Notes: a model not told the origin generated them from the sequence alone. Counted from the first letter of the stretch, positions 29,114-38,510 are shown. The stretch: DNA of 64,000 nt from CAWBRT01 sp963819175 (GCA_963819175.1 CAWFVJ010000013.1:310001-374000); one strand, 5' to 3'. A program made the numbers and translations.

Positions 29114-29203
29114 GTGAAGCCCGTACCCTTTAAAAACCTTCACTTGTCAGAGCTTCCTGAAGCCCCTACCCTTCAAAACCTTCACTTGTTCAAAGCTTCC
29201 TTA
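29114..29203 (+). repeat. Dispersed repeat family E, two tandem copies
   Basis: Two direct copies of GAAGCCCSTACCCTTNAAAA, CCTTCACTTGT, AGCTTCCT of about 45 bases each (29114-29157 and 29158-29203). A third copy is at 19791. Confidence 0.75.
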
Positions 29204-29344
29204 GTGCGCGATTGCCGCATCCTCCGACCGGGCCCCAAAAAGTGGAGTTTCATTCCAGCGATTTGCGACATCTAATTCAGAGTTGCTCGGCGGTGGGAAT
29301 TCCCTGCCCTGTCGAACTGAATTTGCTCAAGCGCGAGGCGCCCA

Positions 29345-30022
29345 GTGCGATTGCTCGTAGTGGAAGATGACAACCCCATCCGGGATTTTCTGTCGCGCGG
29401 GCTGGCAGAGGCCGGCTACCACGTCGACGCCGCGCCGGACGCGCGCTCGGCGGAAGCAATGGCCGTGGAGAGCGCCTACGACGCGATGGTGATTGACCTT
29501 GGGCTTCCCGACATGGACGGCCTGGACTTAATCGCCCGCTGTCGCGCTCAGGGCAACGCGGCGCCAGTGCTGATTCTTTCCGCACGGCGTTCGGTGGACG
29601 ATCGTGTGCGCGGCCTGGAGCAGGGCGGCGACGATTACCTCACCAAGCCTTTCGCCCTGGCGGAGCTTTTGGCGCGCGTAAGAAACCTGATGCGCCGAAC
29701 TGCGCCGGCTCAACAGGAATCGGTGCGCTTGTGGGTTGGCAATCTGCAATTGGACCTGGTGCGGCGCGAGGCTCACCGCGAGAACCAGCTCTTGCAGCTC
29801 ACACCGCAGGAGTTTTCACTGCTCGAGTATCTTTGCCGAAATGCCGGCCGGGTGGTGACCCGCACTATGATTCTCGACCATGTCTGGCGCATGCGCATCG
29901 ATCCCGCCACCAATGTTGTGGACGTCCACATTTACCGTTTGCGAAGCAAAGTGGATCAGGAACCGCATCGGCCCATGATCCACACGATTCGCGGGATGGG
30001 CTATGTCCTTAAGGCTTCCTAG
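29345..30022 (+). CDS. OmpR/PhoB-family response regulator
   Basis: 225 residues from a GTG at 29345. The receiver domain has RLLVVEDDNPIRDFLSRGL, the phospho-acceptor Asp in DAMVIDLGLPDMDG, and the conserved KPF (DDYLTKPFALAELLARV). The C-terminal winged helix contains LTPQEFSLLEYLCRNAGRVVTRTMILDHVW and DVHIYRLRSKVD. It overlaps the following kinase gene by 20 bases. It probably regulates the divergent TonB-receptor operon; this is inference from position. Confidence 0.95.
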   Translation: MRLLVVEDDNPIRDFLSRGLAEAGYHVDAAPDARSAEAMAVESAYDAMVIDLGLPDMDGLDLIARCRAQGNAAPVLILSARRSVDDRVRGLEQGGDDYLTKPFALAELLARVRNLMRRTAPAQQESVRLWVGNLQLDLVRREAHRENQLLQLTPQEFSLLEYLCRNAGRVVTRTMILDHVWRMRIDPATNVVDVHIYRLRSKVDQEPHRPMIHTIRGMGYVLKAS

Positions 30023-31461
30023 AGGCGTTCAATCGACAGCCGCATGGAGGATCTCCGTCTGGACCACGCTGGCGTTTGCCGCGGGCAGCGCAATCGCCTT
30101 CGCCATCGTGTACATGCTGGTGGTCAGCGACGCGGAAGCTCGACGCGACGTATGGCTGGAAGGTGAAGCTGGAACACTGGCGGAGGTTGCGGCGAAACTC
30201 CCGCGCGACGCCTCATACGCCGGCCGGATGAAAGAGGTGGCCGAATTTGCCACGCGCGACGTGCTGCAAGAACATGCCAGCCACTTGATGCCCGGTGAAG
30301 ATGCCGTCTTTTTCTTGAACGAAGGAGGGGGGTGCCCAACAGTGTGGGTGGGGCCGAAACAGCCGGAACCCTTTGTGCAAGCCGTCGAGGCGGCACGGCT
30401 TTCGACCGACGCGCCGCAAACCATACAAGTCCGCGGCTGGCCGGTCCCGTTCCGCGTGATTCGCAAAGCGCAGGGAGCGGATTGCGGATTCTACCTCGGA
30501 TACTGCGATGTCAGCGGCGCGCACACGATGCAGCAGCTTACGGGGCGTTTCCTGATGGTCTGGTGCGGCACGGTCGCGCTCGGATTCCTGATCTCATTGG
30601 GCGGAGCCTACCGAACCTTGCTGCGGGTCGAACGAATTTCAAACGCCGTCGACAATATTGACAGCAACGAACTCAAGGGCCGTGTTCCGGAAGGACCGTA
30701 TTACGACGAGGTTTGGCGGCTGTCGCGCACCTTCAATCGCCTGCTGGACCGCATCGCGGCGTCCAATCACGAATTGCGCATGGTGACGGATTCGGTGGCT
30801 CACGATCTGAAGAGCCCGATCACCTCGATTCGAGGCAATTTGGAAGTCGCGCTTTCCAATGGCGAAGACGGCAAGTGGCGGGAGTCCGTGGGCGAAGCTC
30901 TTGAAGGGCTCGACCGCCTTGCGCAGACTTTGAATACCGCGCTCGACATCTCCGAGGCCGGCGCCGGCGCGCTCCACTTGCGCCGCGAGGAAGTGGAGCT
31001 GGCGCCATTGGTGCAGCAGCTTGTCGATCTCTATCAGCCCTCGATGGCCGAACGCAATCACGACTTAAGGTGCTAGTTTAGAAAGCAATGTCTATGTCGA
31101 GGCGGATCGCTCTCTGCTGAATCGCATGATTGCCAACCTGCTGGACAACGAGACCGCTCATCTGCCGCGCGGATGCTCCGTGAAAGTAATCGTCAGAGCG
31201 AAGAACGGCGCGGCGGAGCTGATCATAGAGGACGATGGTCCGGGATTTTCTCCCGCTCTGCGTCCGCACGTGTTGGAACGCTTCGTGAAAGGACCGAACT
31301 CGAACGGTCACGGCCTTGGATTAGCATTCGTAAACGCTGTCACGCAGGCGCACGGCGGAGCCGTGCTGGTGGAGAATCGTCCGGGCGGAGGCGCGCTCAT
31401 CGAGTTGACGCTGCCGCTGGTCAAAGTCGCCTTATCGCATGGACGCCTGGCGGGCGATTGA
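30003..31461 (+). CDS. Sensor histidine kinase, HAMP/HisKA type (frameshifted)
   Basis: About 486 residues. A first transmembrane helix (TLAFAAGSAIAFAIVYMLVV) is followed by a periplasmic sensor region of about 140 residues, then a second helix (CGTVALGFLISLGGAYRTLL), HAMP, and the H-box VTDSVAHDLKSPITSIRGNLE. The HATPase part, after a frame break near 31071, has NLLDNETAH, EDDGPGFSP and GHGLGLAFV. The frames join if one A is removed from TTAAGG, giving HDLGASLESNVYVEADRSLLNRM in outline. The N-box departs slightly from the usual NLLDNAxKH. Partner of the overlapping OmpR-type regulator. Confidence 0.88.
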
Positions 31462-31508
31462 ACCCGCCGGCGACGAAGACGTCGGTGTCGAATCTCTCGG
31501 CCATGGCT

Positions 31509-32558
31509 TTACCAACGCAACAGGACAACCTCGGAGCAGAAGCCAGGGCCCATCGCCGCCAGCAAGCCGTAACTGTCCGGCGCGGGACGGCGCGCGTTCA
31601 TGAAATCCTCCAGCACCAGCAGCACGGAAGCCGACGAAAGATTGCCTACCTTGCGAAGCGATTCCCATGAGGCATCCAGCGCCCCGGCCGGCAGGTGCAA
31701 GGCATCCTCCATAGCTTCAAGGATTTTGGGGCCGCCCGTATGCATGATCCAGCTTTGAATGTCGCTGCGGCAAAGCCCGTTGTCGGCCAGGAAGCCTTCC
31801 ACATCGCTTGCCAGGTGCTCGTACACCATGCGCGGGACATCCTGCGAGAGCACAATGCGGAAGCCCTTTTCCGAGACGGCCCAGCCCATCACATCCTGCG
31901 TCCCCGGATAAAAGGAAGAACGGGAGCACAAAACCCGCGGGCCACTCGCCTCGACTTCGTCTCCGGCAATCACCACAGCCGCTGCGCCATCGCCGAACAG
32001 GCCCGACGAAATCAGATTCGCCGCCGAAAGATCGTCCCGCTGCCAGGTGAGCGAGCATAGCTCGACGGAAACCAAGGCTGCGCATTGCGCGGGATAAGCG
32101 CGCACGTAGTCGGCGGCGCGCGCTATGCCCGCTGCCCCGGCCACGCAGCCCAGCCCGAAGATAGGAACTCGTTTGATCGAGTTGGGCAAGCCCATCCGGT
32201 TGATCAGGCGGGCGTCGATGGACGGACTGGCAATCCCCGTCACCGAAACGAAGAAGATCGCCCCCAGATCCTTTACCGAAAGTCCCGCGCGCGTGAGCGC
32301 CTTGCACAAAGCCTGCTCGGCGAGTTCCTCGGAGACTTCGATCCACGCGTCATTGGCTTTTCCCCAGCTCGTCAGACCGTCGTAGGCTTCGATCGGCAGC
32401 GCCAGGTGGCGGGACTCAACTCCGACCCGTGAAAGCAGGCGGTCGAGCACATCCGGGTTCCCGAGCCGCTCGGCCCAGCGCTCCCTGAGCGCCGCTGTGA
32501 TCTCTTCCTGACGGAAATATTGCTTGGGAAAAGCGCTTGCCACTCCGGCAATTCGCAT
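31509..32558 (-). CDS. Type III polyketide synthase (chalcone synthase-like)
   Basis: 349 residues from the ATG at 32558, which follows AGAAGG. Thiolase-fold hallmarks: the catalytic Cys in GLGCVAGAAGIARAADY, the His in IMHTGGPKILEAMEDAL and the Asn in KVGNLSSASVLLVLEDFM, the Cys-His-Asn triad of type III PKS. These enzymes extend acyl-CoA starters with malonyl-CoA and make pyrones, resorcinols or related lipids. The companion methyltransferase or monooxygenase genes that often follow bacterial type III PKS are absent, so the product cannot be guessed. Confidence 0.9.
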   Translation of the reverse strand: MRIAGVASAFPKQYFRQEEITAALRERWAERLGNPDVLDRLLSRVGVESRHLALPIEAYDGLTSWGKANDAWIEVSEELAEQALCKALTRAGLSVKDLGAIFFVSVTGIASPSIDARLINRMGLPNSIKRVPIFGLGCVAGAAGIARAADYVRAYPAQCAALVSVELCSLTWQRDDLSAANLISSGLFGDGAAAVVIAGDEVEASGPRVLCSRSSFYPGTQDVMGWAVSEKGFRIVLSQDVPRMVYEHLASDVEGFLADNGLCRSDIQSWIMHTGGPKILEAMEDALHLPAGALDASWESLRKVGNLSSASVLLVLEDFMNARRPAPDSYGLLAAMGPGFCSEVVLLRW

Positions 32559-32651
32559 ATCGAAAACCTTCTCTCTCAAGAGCGGCGGAATCGCCAGCCC
32601 GATTAATAGTTTGGATGTTAGAGGTGACTGAATGAACTCTGCTTTAAATCA

Positions 32652-32928
32652 CCAGTGTAGTGCGTCATAAATCAGAACACTGCAAACTGACCCCGCGAAG
32701 CGGGGAAAAGATGGTAGCCCATGGCGTCAGCCATGGGTTTGGGAATGGGAAATCTGGAAAGCCCGCAACGCGGGCGACAGAATCTCCACCGGTTCTGTCG
32801 CCCCCTTCGGGGGCTTGCGTTCCTTGGACGCCCTTGCACCCACGGCTTACGCCGTGGGCTACCATCTGCCGCCGCCTTCGGCGGCTGGGAGAAACTTAAA
32901 CGTTGATCTGTTTGACGCACTACACTAG
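32652..32928 (-). mobile_element. MITE-like element with terminal inverted repeats, copy 2
   Basis: 277 bases bounded by CCAGTGTAGTGCGTCA and TGACGCACTACACTAG, which pair at 15 of 16 positions. The interior is a chain of perfect short hairpins, for example CCCGCGAAGCGGGG, CCCATGGCGTCAGCCATGGG, CCCGCAACGCGGG, GCCCCCTTCGGGGGC, CCCACGGC..GCCGTGGG and GCCGCCTTCGGCGGC. It is the reverse-oriented counterpart of 16329-16582. No ORF for a transposase. Confidence 0.82.
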
Positions 32929-33084
32929 ATTGTCAAAAGCCATGTCATCCGACAAAGACTCGCTTCATGGGGCCGCAGCCTCGCCAAGTCCAAACACATC
33001 TATTGGCACGGAGTTTCTGCGCGCAATCCAGCAGGACAGAATATCAGCTTCTGAAAAAGCAGCTCTGGAATCGGTTGGCGGCCT

Positions 33085-33723
33085 TCACTTGGCCAAGGGA
33101 AGCCCGGCGCTTATTTCCATGGCTTGGAGTATGAGGTCCAGGGAGGTCTCGTATCCGCACGCCGTGTTGAGCATGAGATTGTAAAGCTCGCGGCACGGCC
33201 AATCTTTGCCGAAATAGCGTTTGACGAAGGTGGCGCGTTCCATGTCGATGGTGTCAACCAGTTCCGTGGCTTCCTGTTCGGACATCTTCTGCGCCATGGC
33301 GCGGCGAATCTTGAGTTCGCGGGGAGCGTAGAGAAACACCGAGAACCGCTCCTTGTGATTGCGGAGAATGTACGGCGAACCGCGGCCGACAATCACGCAG
33401 TGGCCCCGGTTCGCGGCACCTTCAATGAGCCGCTGCGCCAGCGCGACCATCGAGTCGGTATCGAAGATGCGGTCCTCGGGTATCGGAAGCATGCGCTCAT
33501 AACTGCCGCGCCAGAATACTTTGGCAAGCCGGTAGAGCAAGGGATCGACCTGCTCGTCGCACCGGGCAACCACTTCCCTATCCACTTGCGCGATGCGGGC
33601 TATATCGGCCGTCAGTTCCTGGTCGTAGAGCTTCCATCCCAGACGCTCCGCCAACTTGGCGGCAATCACGCTTCCGCCGGCTCCATATTCCCGCTCAATC
33701 GTTACTACGCTGTACGAGGTCAC
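33085..33723 (-). CDS. Cytidylate kinase-like P-loop protein (Cytidylate_kin2)
   Basis: 212 residues. The N-terminal VTIEREYGAGGSVIAAKLAERLGW is the variant P-loop of the Cytidylate_kin2 family, and VIVGRGSPYILRNHKERFSVFLYAP is the typical central strand region. The family is related to CMP kinase but its nucleotide substrate is unproven. It lies alone on the minus strand next to the MITE copy. Confidence 0.87.
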   Translation of the reverse strand: MTSYSVVTIEREYGAGGSVIAAKLAERLGWKLYDQELTADIARIAQVDREVVARCDEQVDPLLYRLAKVFWRGSYERMLPIPEDRIFDTDSMVALAQRLIEGAANRGHCVIVGRGSPYILRNHKERFSVFLYAPRELKIRRAMAQKMSEQEATELVDTIDMERATFVKRYFGKDWPCRELYNLMLNTACGYETSLDLILQAMEISAGLPLAK

Positions 33724-33774
33724 GCTCGCCCCATTGAGGTAAATCGTCAGAAACAGATATGAATTGGCCTCCGG

Positions 33775-34254
33775 CTACTTCTTCGCGGCTCGGGTTGCGG
33801 AAGCCGATTTCGGCTGCTCGGGAAAATCAGAAATATCTTGCACTCTTCCCTCCCTCACCCTCGGCAAAATCTCTGCTAAGGCCCAACTGATTCGTTTAAT
33901 CTCAGCTTCTACGATTCGGTCAATCTCCGTCTCCGGGAGCAGTTTACGCCCCTTGATTACTGTCAATGCGTTGTTGACGTGATGGTTCAGCTCCGCAATG
34001 ATTCGCTCCTGATTCTTTGCCCGATTTCTATCTCTTAACCAGGAATGACAGAGGAAATACGTGATCAGAGCAGCCATCAATCCGGTAATCAAGGCGATGA
34101 CCGCGCCATGGAACCACCACGGCCAGCCTCTCCCGTGTGCCCGGATCAGTAACAGGCCAACCCCGAGGGTGGTAACCACCACCGCCCCTCCGGTGCAGAT
34201 GGCGAAGGCAACCGGATGCCGCAGACAAAGATTCTTCGCTGCATCCTTGCTCAC
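33775..34254 (-). CDS. Two-helix membrane protein with histidine-kinase H-box-like segment
   Basis: 159 residues from GTG 34254, which has AAGGAG at ideal spacing. Two hydrophobic helices (AICTGGAVVVTTLGVGLLLI and AVIALITGLMAALITYFL) are followed by ERIIAELNHHVNNALTVIKG, which closely resembles the phospho-acceptor helix of HWE/HisKA_2 kinases. No ATP-binding domain follows; instead there is a short helical tail. It could be a phosphotransfer or dimerisation module, or a relic of a kinase. Function unknown. Confidence 0.65.
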   Translation of the reverse strand: MSKDAAKNLCLRHPVAFAICTGGAVVVTTLGVGLLLIRAHGRGWPWWFHGAVIALITGLMAALITYFLCHSWLRDRNRAKNQERIIAELNHHVNNALTVIKGRKLLPETEIDRIVEAEIKRISWALAEILPRVREGRVQDISDFPEQPKSASATRAAKK

Positions 34255-34526
34255 GCTATCTCCTTCACCCGTCAGGTGCTGAGGAACGTTTCTAGCCACA
34301 ACGGACGCTCTCGCCTTCGCATCCTGAACGAGTGGTGCTGAGCGAGCAATAGGGAAAGTTACTTAACACTAGTCTGCTTACCCTAACTCTCTTAACACTA
34401 ACCCATTGAGCATAGATGCGGAAAGCCGTCGTTGAGTTGGAGGCGGATGTAAAAAGCGGATGCGCCACGGCAGCCGTTGAGAAACTCGTCCACGTGTGCC
34501 GATTTTGCGCGCCGAAGTTTCGTGCG

Positions 34527-36552
34527 CTAGTCTCCCAGCACCTCTTCGCGCAGCTCCGGTTTTTGCCCGGCGGGTGTTGACGAAGCCGGCGCGACCGAGT
34601 GGAGCGGAACAAAGCCGCCGGCAGGCGGCTTTTCGCCGAGCACATGCTGGCGATAAAGCGTCATCATGCGATCATGCTCGGCCTGCTCCTTCAGGCGGGC
34701 TTCGCGGGCGCGGAACTTCTCGTCGCGGGCCGTCTTGGCGATTCCGAGTTTGTCGAGCGTATCGTTGGCGGCGGCGTGAACGTGCTCGGGGTTCAGCTTG
34801 AGCGAGTGCTCGACCGATTCGAGCGCGACTTTCTTGCCACCGGCGAAAATCTCGTGCCGGCCATGCTCCTCGTACCACTTGGTGAGGGTGGCCGTCATGT
34901 GCATTTTCTCGATGATGTTGCGCCAGCCTACGCCCGTGTTGTAGGCGCAGAAGCTGATCTCGCCCTGCTGCGTCGCATAGGGAATGATGCACTGTTCGGT
35001 GCGGCGGAAATCGTAGTTGAAAAGATCCTGGAACCACATTCCCGCGATGAACAGAAAATTCCAGCGGTCGGCACGGCGCTTCCGGATGTCTTTTCCGGTG
35101 CGGCCCGGATCGGAACGCCCATAGCGCTCACTGGCGCCGGGAGTGGCTCCGAACGTCTTGTCGAACTTTTTCAGCAGGTCAAGGAAGCGGAAGTGAGTGG
35201 GCGTCTTGAACGGATCATAATTGCGCGCCAGCGCCAGCGCCATTCCAACCACCGAAAGGAAGCGGCCGCGGGCGGCGTCGTTCACCTTCTGGATGTCGGT
35301 GGCGATGCGGTCTCCGTTGAGGAACGCGGTTACCGGCACGGCCTCGCCGGTTTCCTTGTCGATCATCAGGGCCATGCCCACGCCGCAGTTCGGATGGCAG
35401 CCGCAGCAAAGCGAACCCCAGTCAGCCGCAGGCCCGTGCACAAGGTCGGCCCAGTCGCTGAAGGTGGACATGAACGAGATGGGGAACCAGTCGCGCGCCG
35501 GCTCGCCGAGGCCGATCTGGTTCTTGATGTCGTGGGCGAGGTGCGAAAGCGTGTAACGCTGCGCCTGGCGCCGCTCATCGGTGATCTCTTCGTCACGGCC
35601 GGTGAAGGAAACAGGCTGGAACGAAAGGAACGTGATCTTCTTGGGATTGTCCAGCGCGAACTGGATGATGCGTCCAACCTGCTCGTTATTGATGCCGTTG
35701 ACGATGGTCGTAACCGGCACGATGTCCACCCCCGCGTTGTAGAGGTTTTCAATCGCGCGCAGCTTCACGTCGAACAGGTTGCCGACCTTGCGATGCGAGT
35801 TGGCGGCATTGCCGATTCCGTCGAATTGCAGGTAAGCGTAGCGCAGTCCGGCCTCCGCCGCCTGACGGCAGAATTCAGGGCTCTTGGCGAACTCGATTCC
35901 GTTGGTCGCCGCCTGCACCGAGTTGTAGCCGACCTTGCGCGCGTAGGCAACCGCATCGAGAAAATGAGGCGAGAGGGTCGGTTCACCGCCGGAAAACTGC
36001 ACGCTCATCTGGCGCTTGGGCTTGATGGAAATGGCGTCGTCGAGCAGCTTTTGAATCTCCTCCCAGCTCAATTCATGGACAAAGCCCACCTGGTTTGCAT
36101 CCATGAAGCAGGGATCGCACATCATGTTGCAGCGGTTCGTCAGGTCGACGGTGAGCACCGAACCGCGTCCATACTTTACCGTGGAGCTGCCGTGCCGGTG
36201 CAGGCGCTCATCGTTGTGCGCGGCGAATGTCGCGCCCCGGAAATGTCTGTTCCAGATGGCGGAAGAACTCAGGGTCGATCGCCATCACATCCTCGAAGTG
36301 GCCGTGCGTGGGGCAGTCCTTCACCATCAGGATTCTGCCATCGCGCTCGATGATCTGCGCCTTGATCTCGCCGACCTTCTCGTTGAGCAGGATTTCGTAA
36401 GGCAGTTTGCCATCGAGGATCTGGCGGCGGATTTCGGGGACGCACTTGGGGCAAAGCGAATCGGTGGTGCGCGGCCATCCCAGCGGCGGCTTGGACTTCT
36501 GGTACGACTTGAGAAGAGGCTTGTCGCTCCAGCTGGGGAGTGAAAGACTCAC
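34527..36552 (-). CDS. Radical SAM enzyme, Tes (tetraether synthase)/MJ0619-like (frameshifted)
   Basis: About 675 residues. The N-terminal zinc/rubredoxin-like part has SLCPKCVPEI and KDCPTHGHFEDV. After a frame break at 36235-36238 (one extra G in a GGGG run) comes the radical SAM motif TNRCNMMCDPC (CxxxCxxC) and QFSGGEPTLSPHF. Further Cys-rich segments, SLCCGCHPNCGVGMAL and the pair EQCIIP...SFCAYNTGVGW, match the auxiliary-cluster regions of Tes-like enzymes. In archaea Tes joins lipid tails into membrane-spanning tetraethers; bacterial relatives have been linked to membrane-spanning lipids such as iso-diabolic acid and brGDGTs, which acidobacteria make. The lipid role here is inference; other MJ0619-type radical SAM reactions are possible. 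The last 60 residues form a charged, Pro-rich tail. Confidence 0.82.
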
Positions 36553-36575
36553 GGGGATGAATGCTGTTCAGCCTT

Positions 36576-36647
36576 TCAAAAACAAACCACGCCGCTTTTG
36601 GCTCCGAGGGTAAAAGCCTTCTCGAAGTATTTCACCGGCTTACTCAT
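36576..36647 (-). CDS. Candidate 23-residue ORF upstream of the radical SAM gene
   Basis: Starts ATG at 36647 after GGGAGGAGGATGGAA, one of the strongest Shine-Dalgarno sequences in the window, and encodes MSKPVKYFEKAFTLGAKSG and four more residues. It ends 24 bases before the GTG start used for the radical SAM gene, which has no good ribosome-binding site. It may be a leader peptide, or the true N-terminus of the radical SAM protein separated by an indel. Confidence 0.4.
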   Translation of the reverse strand: MSKPVKYFEKAFTLGAKSGVVCF

Positions 36648-36970
36648 TTCCATCCTCCTCCCTGGGCGCTGAGCACAACCATGGCAACCGGTTTAGCGGC
36701 AAAGCCTGCGGCTATTCCGATGTCTGCCTTTTGAGCAACTGCCGCAAGAGTTCCCCACTGCCTTGCGCCCGCCCCACATCGAGCTACTGATGAAATGCTA
36801 CGGGCGGAAGATCGCCAGGCCCAACCGGGAAACCACGAATGGCGCGGATTTGCAGTCGAATGATAAGAAGTCACATCAAATGGTGATGTAAGGCAGCATC
36901 GAAAAGTGATGCCTCCCGCCCGGCGGCAGAGCTCTTGAAACAAGCTGCTGGAAGCAGGAAACTACCTTCC
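36648..36970. other. Gap of 323 bases
   Basis: Divergent spacer between the radical SAM locus and a plus-strand hypothetical gene. I see no repeat and no supportable gene; promoters for both sides presumably lie here. Confidence 0.4.
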
Positions 36971-37454
36971 ATGGCAGACAACGAAAGTCCAGGCAAACTG
37001 AGCTCTGACATCGAGCGCTTATTGGCGGCGGCACGGGAGCACGCCCAGCGCATTTACTCCACTGCAACTGGATTTCACGGAGCGCAGCATCGCGGACGTG
37101 GAACTCATCCTGGGGCGATTGAGCGAGTCCATACCGCATGGCAGGTTTCAGAAGCTGATCAAGAAACAGCCTTCGCCCGAACAGATCGCGCACATCGCAT
37201 TGATCTACGGAATTTACGTGGGCGAAGTGCTGCGCAGGAAACTTGGAGGCGAATGGCGGCTGGAAAGCGTGGAAGGAGAGAAAACGATCGGGCTGCGGCT
37301 GCCGGGCGGCACGACCGTCTATCCTGCGTCGCAGACCTACCGGCGCTTGACTGACGGGCGCAGCGGAAAACGTCGAGAGATTTTTCGAGAGTATCAGCGG
37401 CTGATGAGCCTCGGCGGGCAGTTGATAACGCCGTCGCAAAGCAGCTCGCAGTAA
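36971..37454 (+). CDS. Hypothetical protein (frameshifted)
   Basis: About 160 residues when one T is removed from the TTT at about 37052-37054, which joins LLAAAREHAQRI to PLQLDFTERSIADVELILGRL. The start ATG at 36971 follows AGGAAA. The second half (IALIYGIYVGEVLRRKLGGEW, then TVYPASQTYRRLTDGR) looks conserved, a mixed alpha/beta cytoplasmic protein. I cannot name the family. Confidence 0.65.
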
Positions 37455-37497
37455 GCAGATAGTGGGCTTGTCCCGTAAGTTCGCACAATAATTCTTT

Positions 37498-37698
37498 TAA
37501 GTGTCACCTGAACGAGCGCGAGCCGAGCCGGGGAATCCCAGCACCGCGTGGCGAATGAGGTGCCAGCCGAAGGATTTCATTGAAAAGCCCAGAACGGCGC
37601 GGAGCGGGACAGTGTCCTGGGATGCTTCGCTTCCAGCCCGGCAATGGCATTGAAAGCGGCCGTCGCCGGGACCCCGGCTACGCTCAGCATGACATCCT
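37498..37698. repeat. Degenerate long family C element
   Basis: Starts AAGTGTCACCTGAACGAGCG and ends CTACGCTCAGCATGACATCC, with GGGATGCTTCGC inside. It shares an inner segment (GGCGCGGAGCGGGACAGT-like) with 11940-12013, so it is an enlarged member of family C. It fills the gap before the next gene. Confidence 0.6.
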
Positions 37699-37771
37699 AA
37701 GTTATGTCACAAATGGGACAGGCCGCTAGTAGGCGGCAGACTCTGACGGAGCCTGATCACCGGTGAGGCGA

Positions 37772-38510
37772 TCAGAAATATTTCTCGATTTTCTGCACGA
37801 ACTTAGGGGCGTGCCCCTGAAGCCTATTGTGGATCGAGGGCCAGAATTCGCGGAAGAGGTTCATGCCCGCATCGCTGCCGATGGTGGAGCCGAAATCGGC
37901 GAACACGGCTGAACCTGTGCGGGCCCAGTAGGGGCGATAAGCCGTGGCAACGGCGGCCGAAGTCAACACTGCCGAGCAGATAGGAAGTATTGAGAGTCGC
38001 TTTGCCTGCGTCGTTGCGGGTAATCAGAAGGCGCGACGCAGCATACGCCGTTCGCCCCATAAAGCTTTGACTGGTGGAGGGGTAGTAGCGCGGGTCCTGC
38101 TTCAGCAGCGAAGGGTACAAGAACTTGCCCAGAAAAGCGCTGGATTCCCTCTGCACGACCGACGCTTCGTAGAGAGTATAGAAGCTGGACTGCATTCCGG
38201 GAGCGGCATGGTCCTGAGCTTCGCGCAGCGCCATCGCGTTGAGACCGGCAGCGCCGAAGATCAAAGGCGACCTCGCCTCCTCGACGAATGCCTGAAATTT
38301 GTCGGCCTGGGTTATTGGTTGCGGAGTGGGAGCGTCCGGCAACATGGATTGGGATTCAGACGATGGCTTGCTCCATTTCGATGGCGGAGAGCCCTGGAAC
38401 GATATGCCGGGGCCGGACAACGGCGCAGATTCTCTGTCCTGGGCCCATACGCAGCAACCAAGTAAAAGAAAACCTATGACCCGAACTGCCAGCCTAAGTC
38501 CCATGCACAT
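37772..38510 (-). CDS. Acidobacterial exported protein of unknown function (frameshifted)
   Basis: About 246 residues with an N-terminal signal (RVIGFLLLGCCVWAQ). Central segments such as FLGKFLYPSLLKQDPRYYPSTSQSF and YAASRLLITRNDAG recur in an exported family that I associate with acidobacteria. A frame break near 37955 (one base missing) joins LNTSYLLGS to VLTSAAVATAYRPYWARTG and the C-terminus DAGMNLFREFWPSI. Probably periplasmic or outer-membrane associated; the function is unknown. Confidence 0.75.

Larger units (their letters stand above)
28755..29344. other. Divergent gap of 590 bases, mostly repeats
   Basis: Lies between the minus-strand receptor operon and the plus-strand two-component operon. 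It contains family A (28996-29042), a C half (29043-29085) and tandem family E copies (29114-29203). Promoters for both operons should lie here, but none stands out clearly. Confidence 0.5.

Noticed and set aside
32903..33184. Plus-strand ORF running out of the MITE into the kinase-like gene
   Set aside because: It starts inside the terminal inverted repeat and overlaps a convincing antisense gene.
36644..36943. Minus-strand ORF of 99 residues
   Set aside because: Composition looks non-coding and the strong SD at 36650-36662 serves a different frame.
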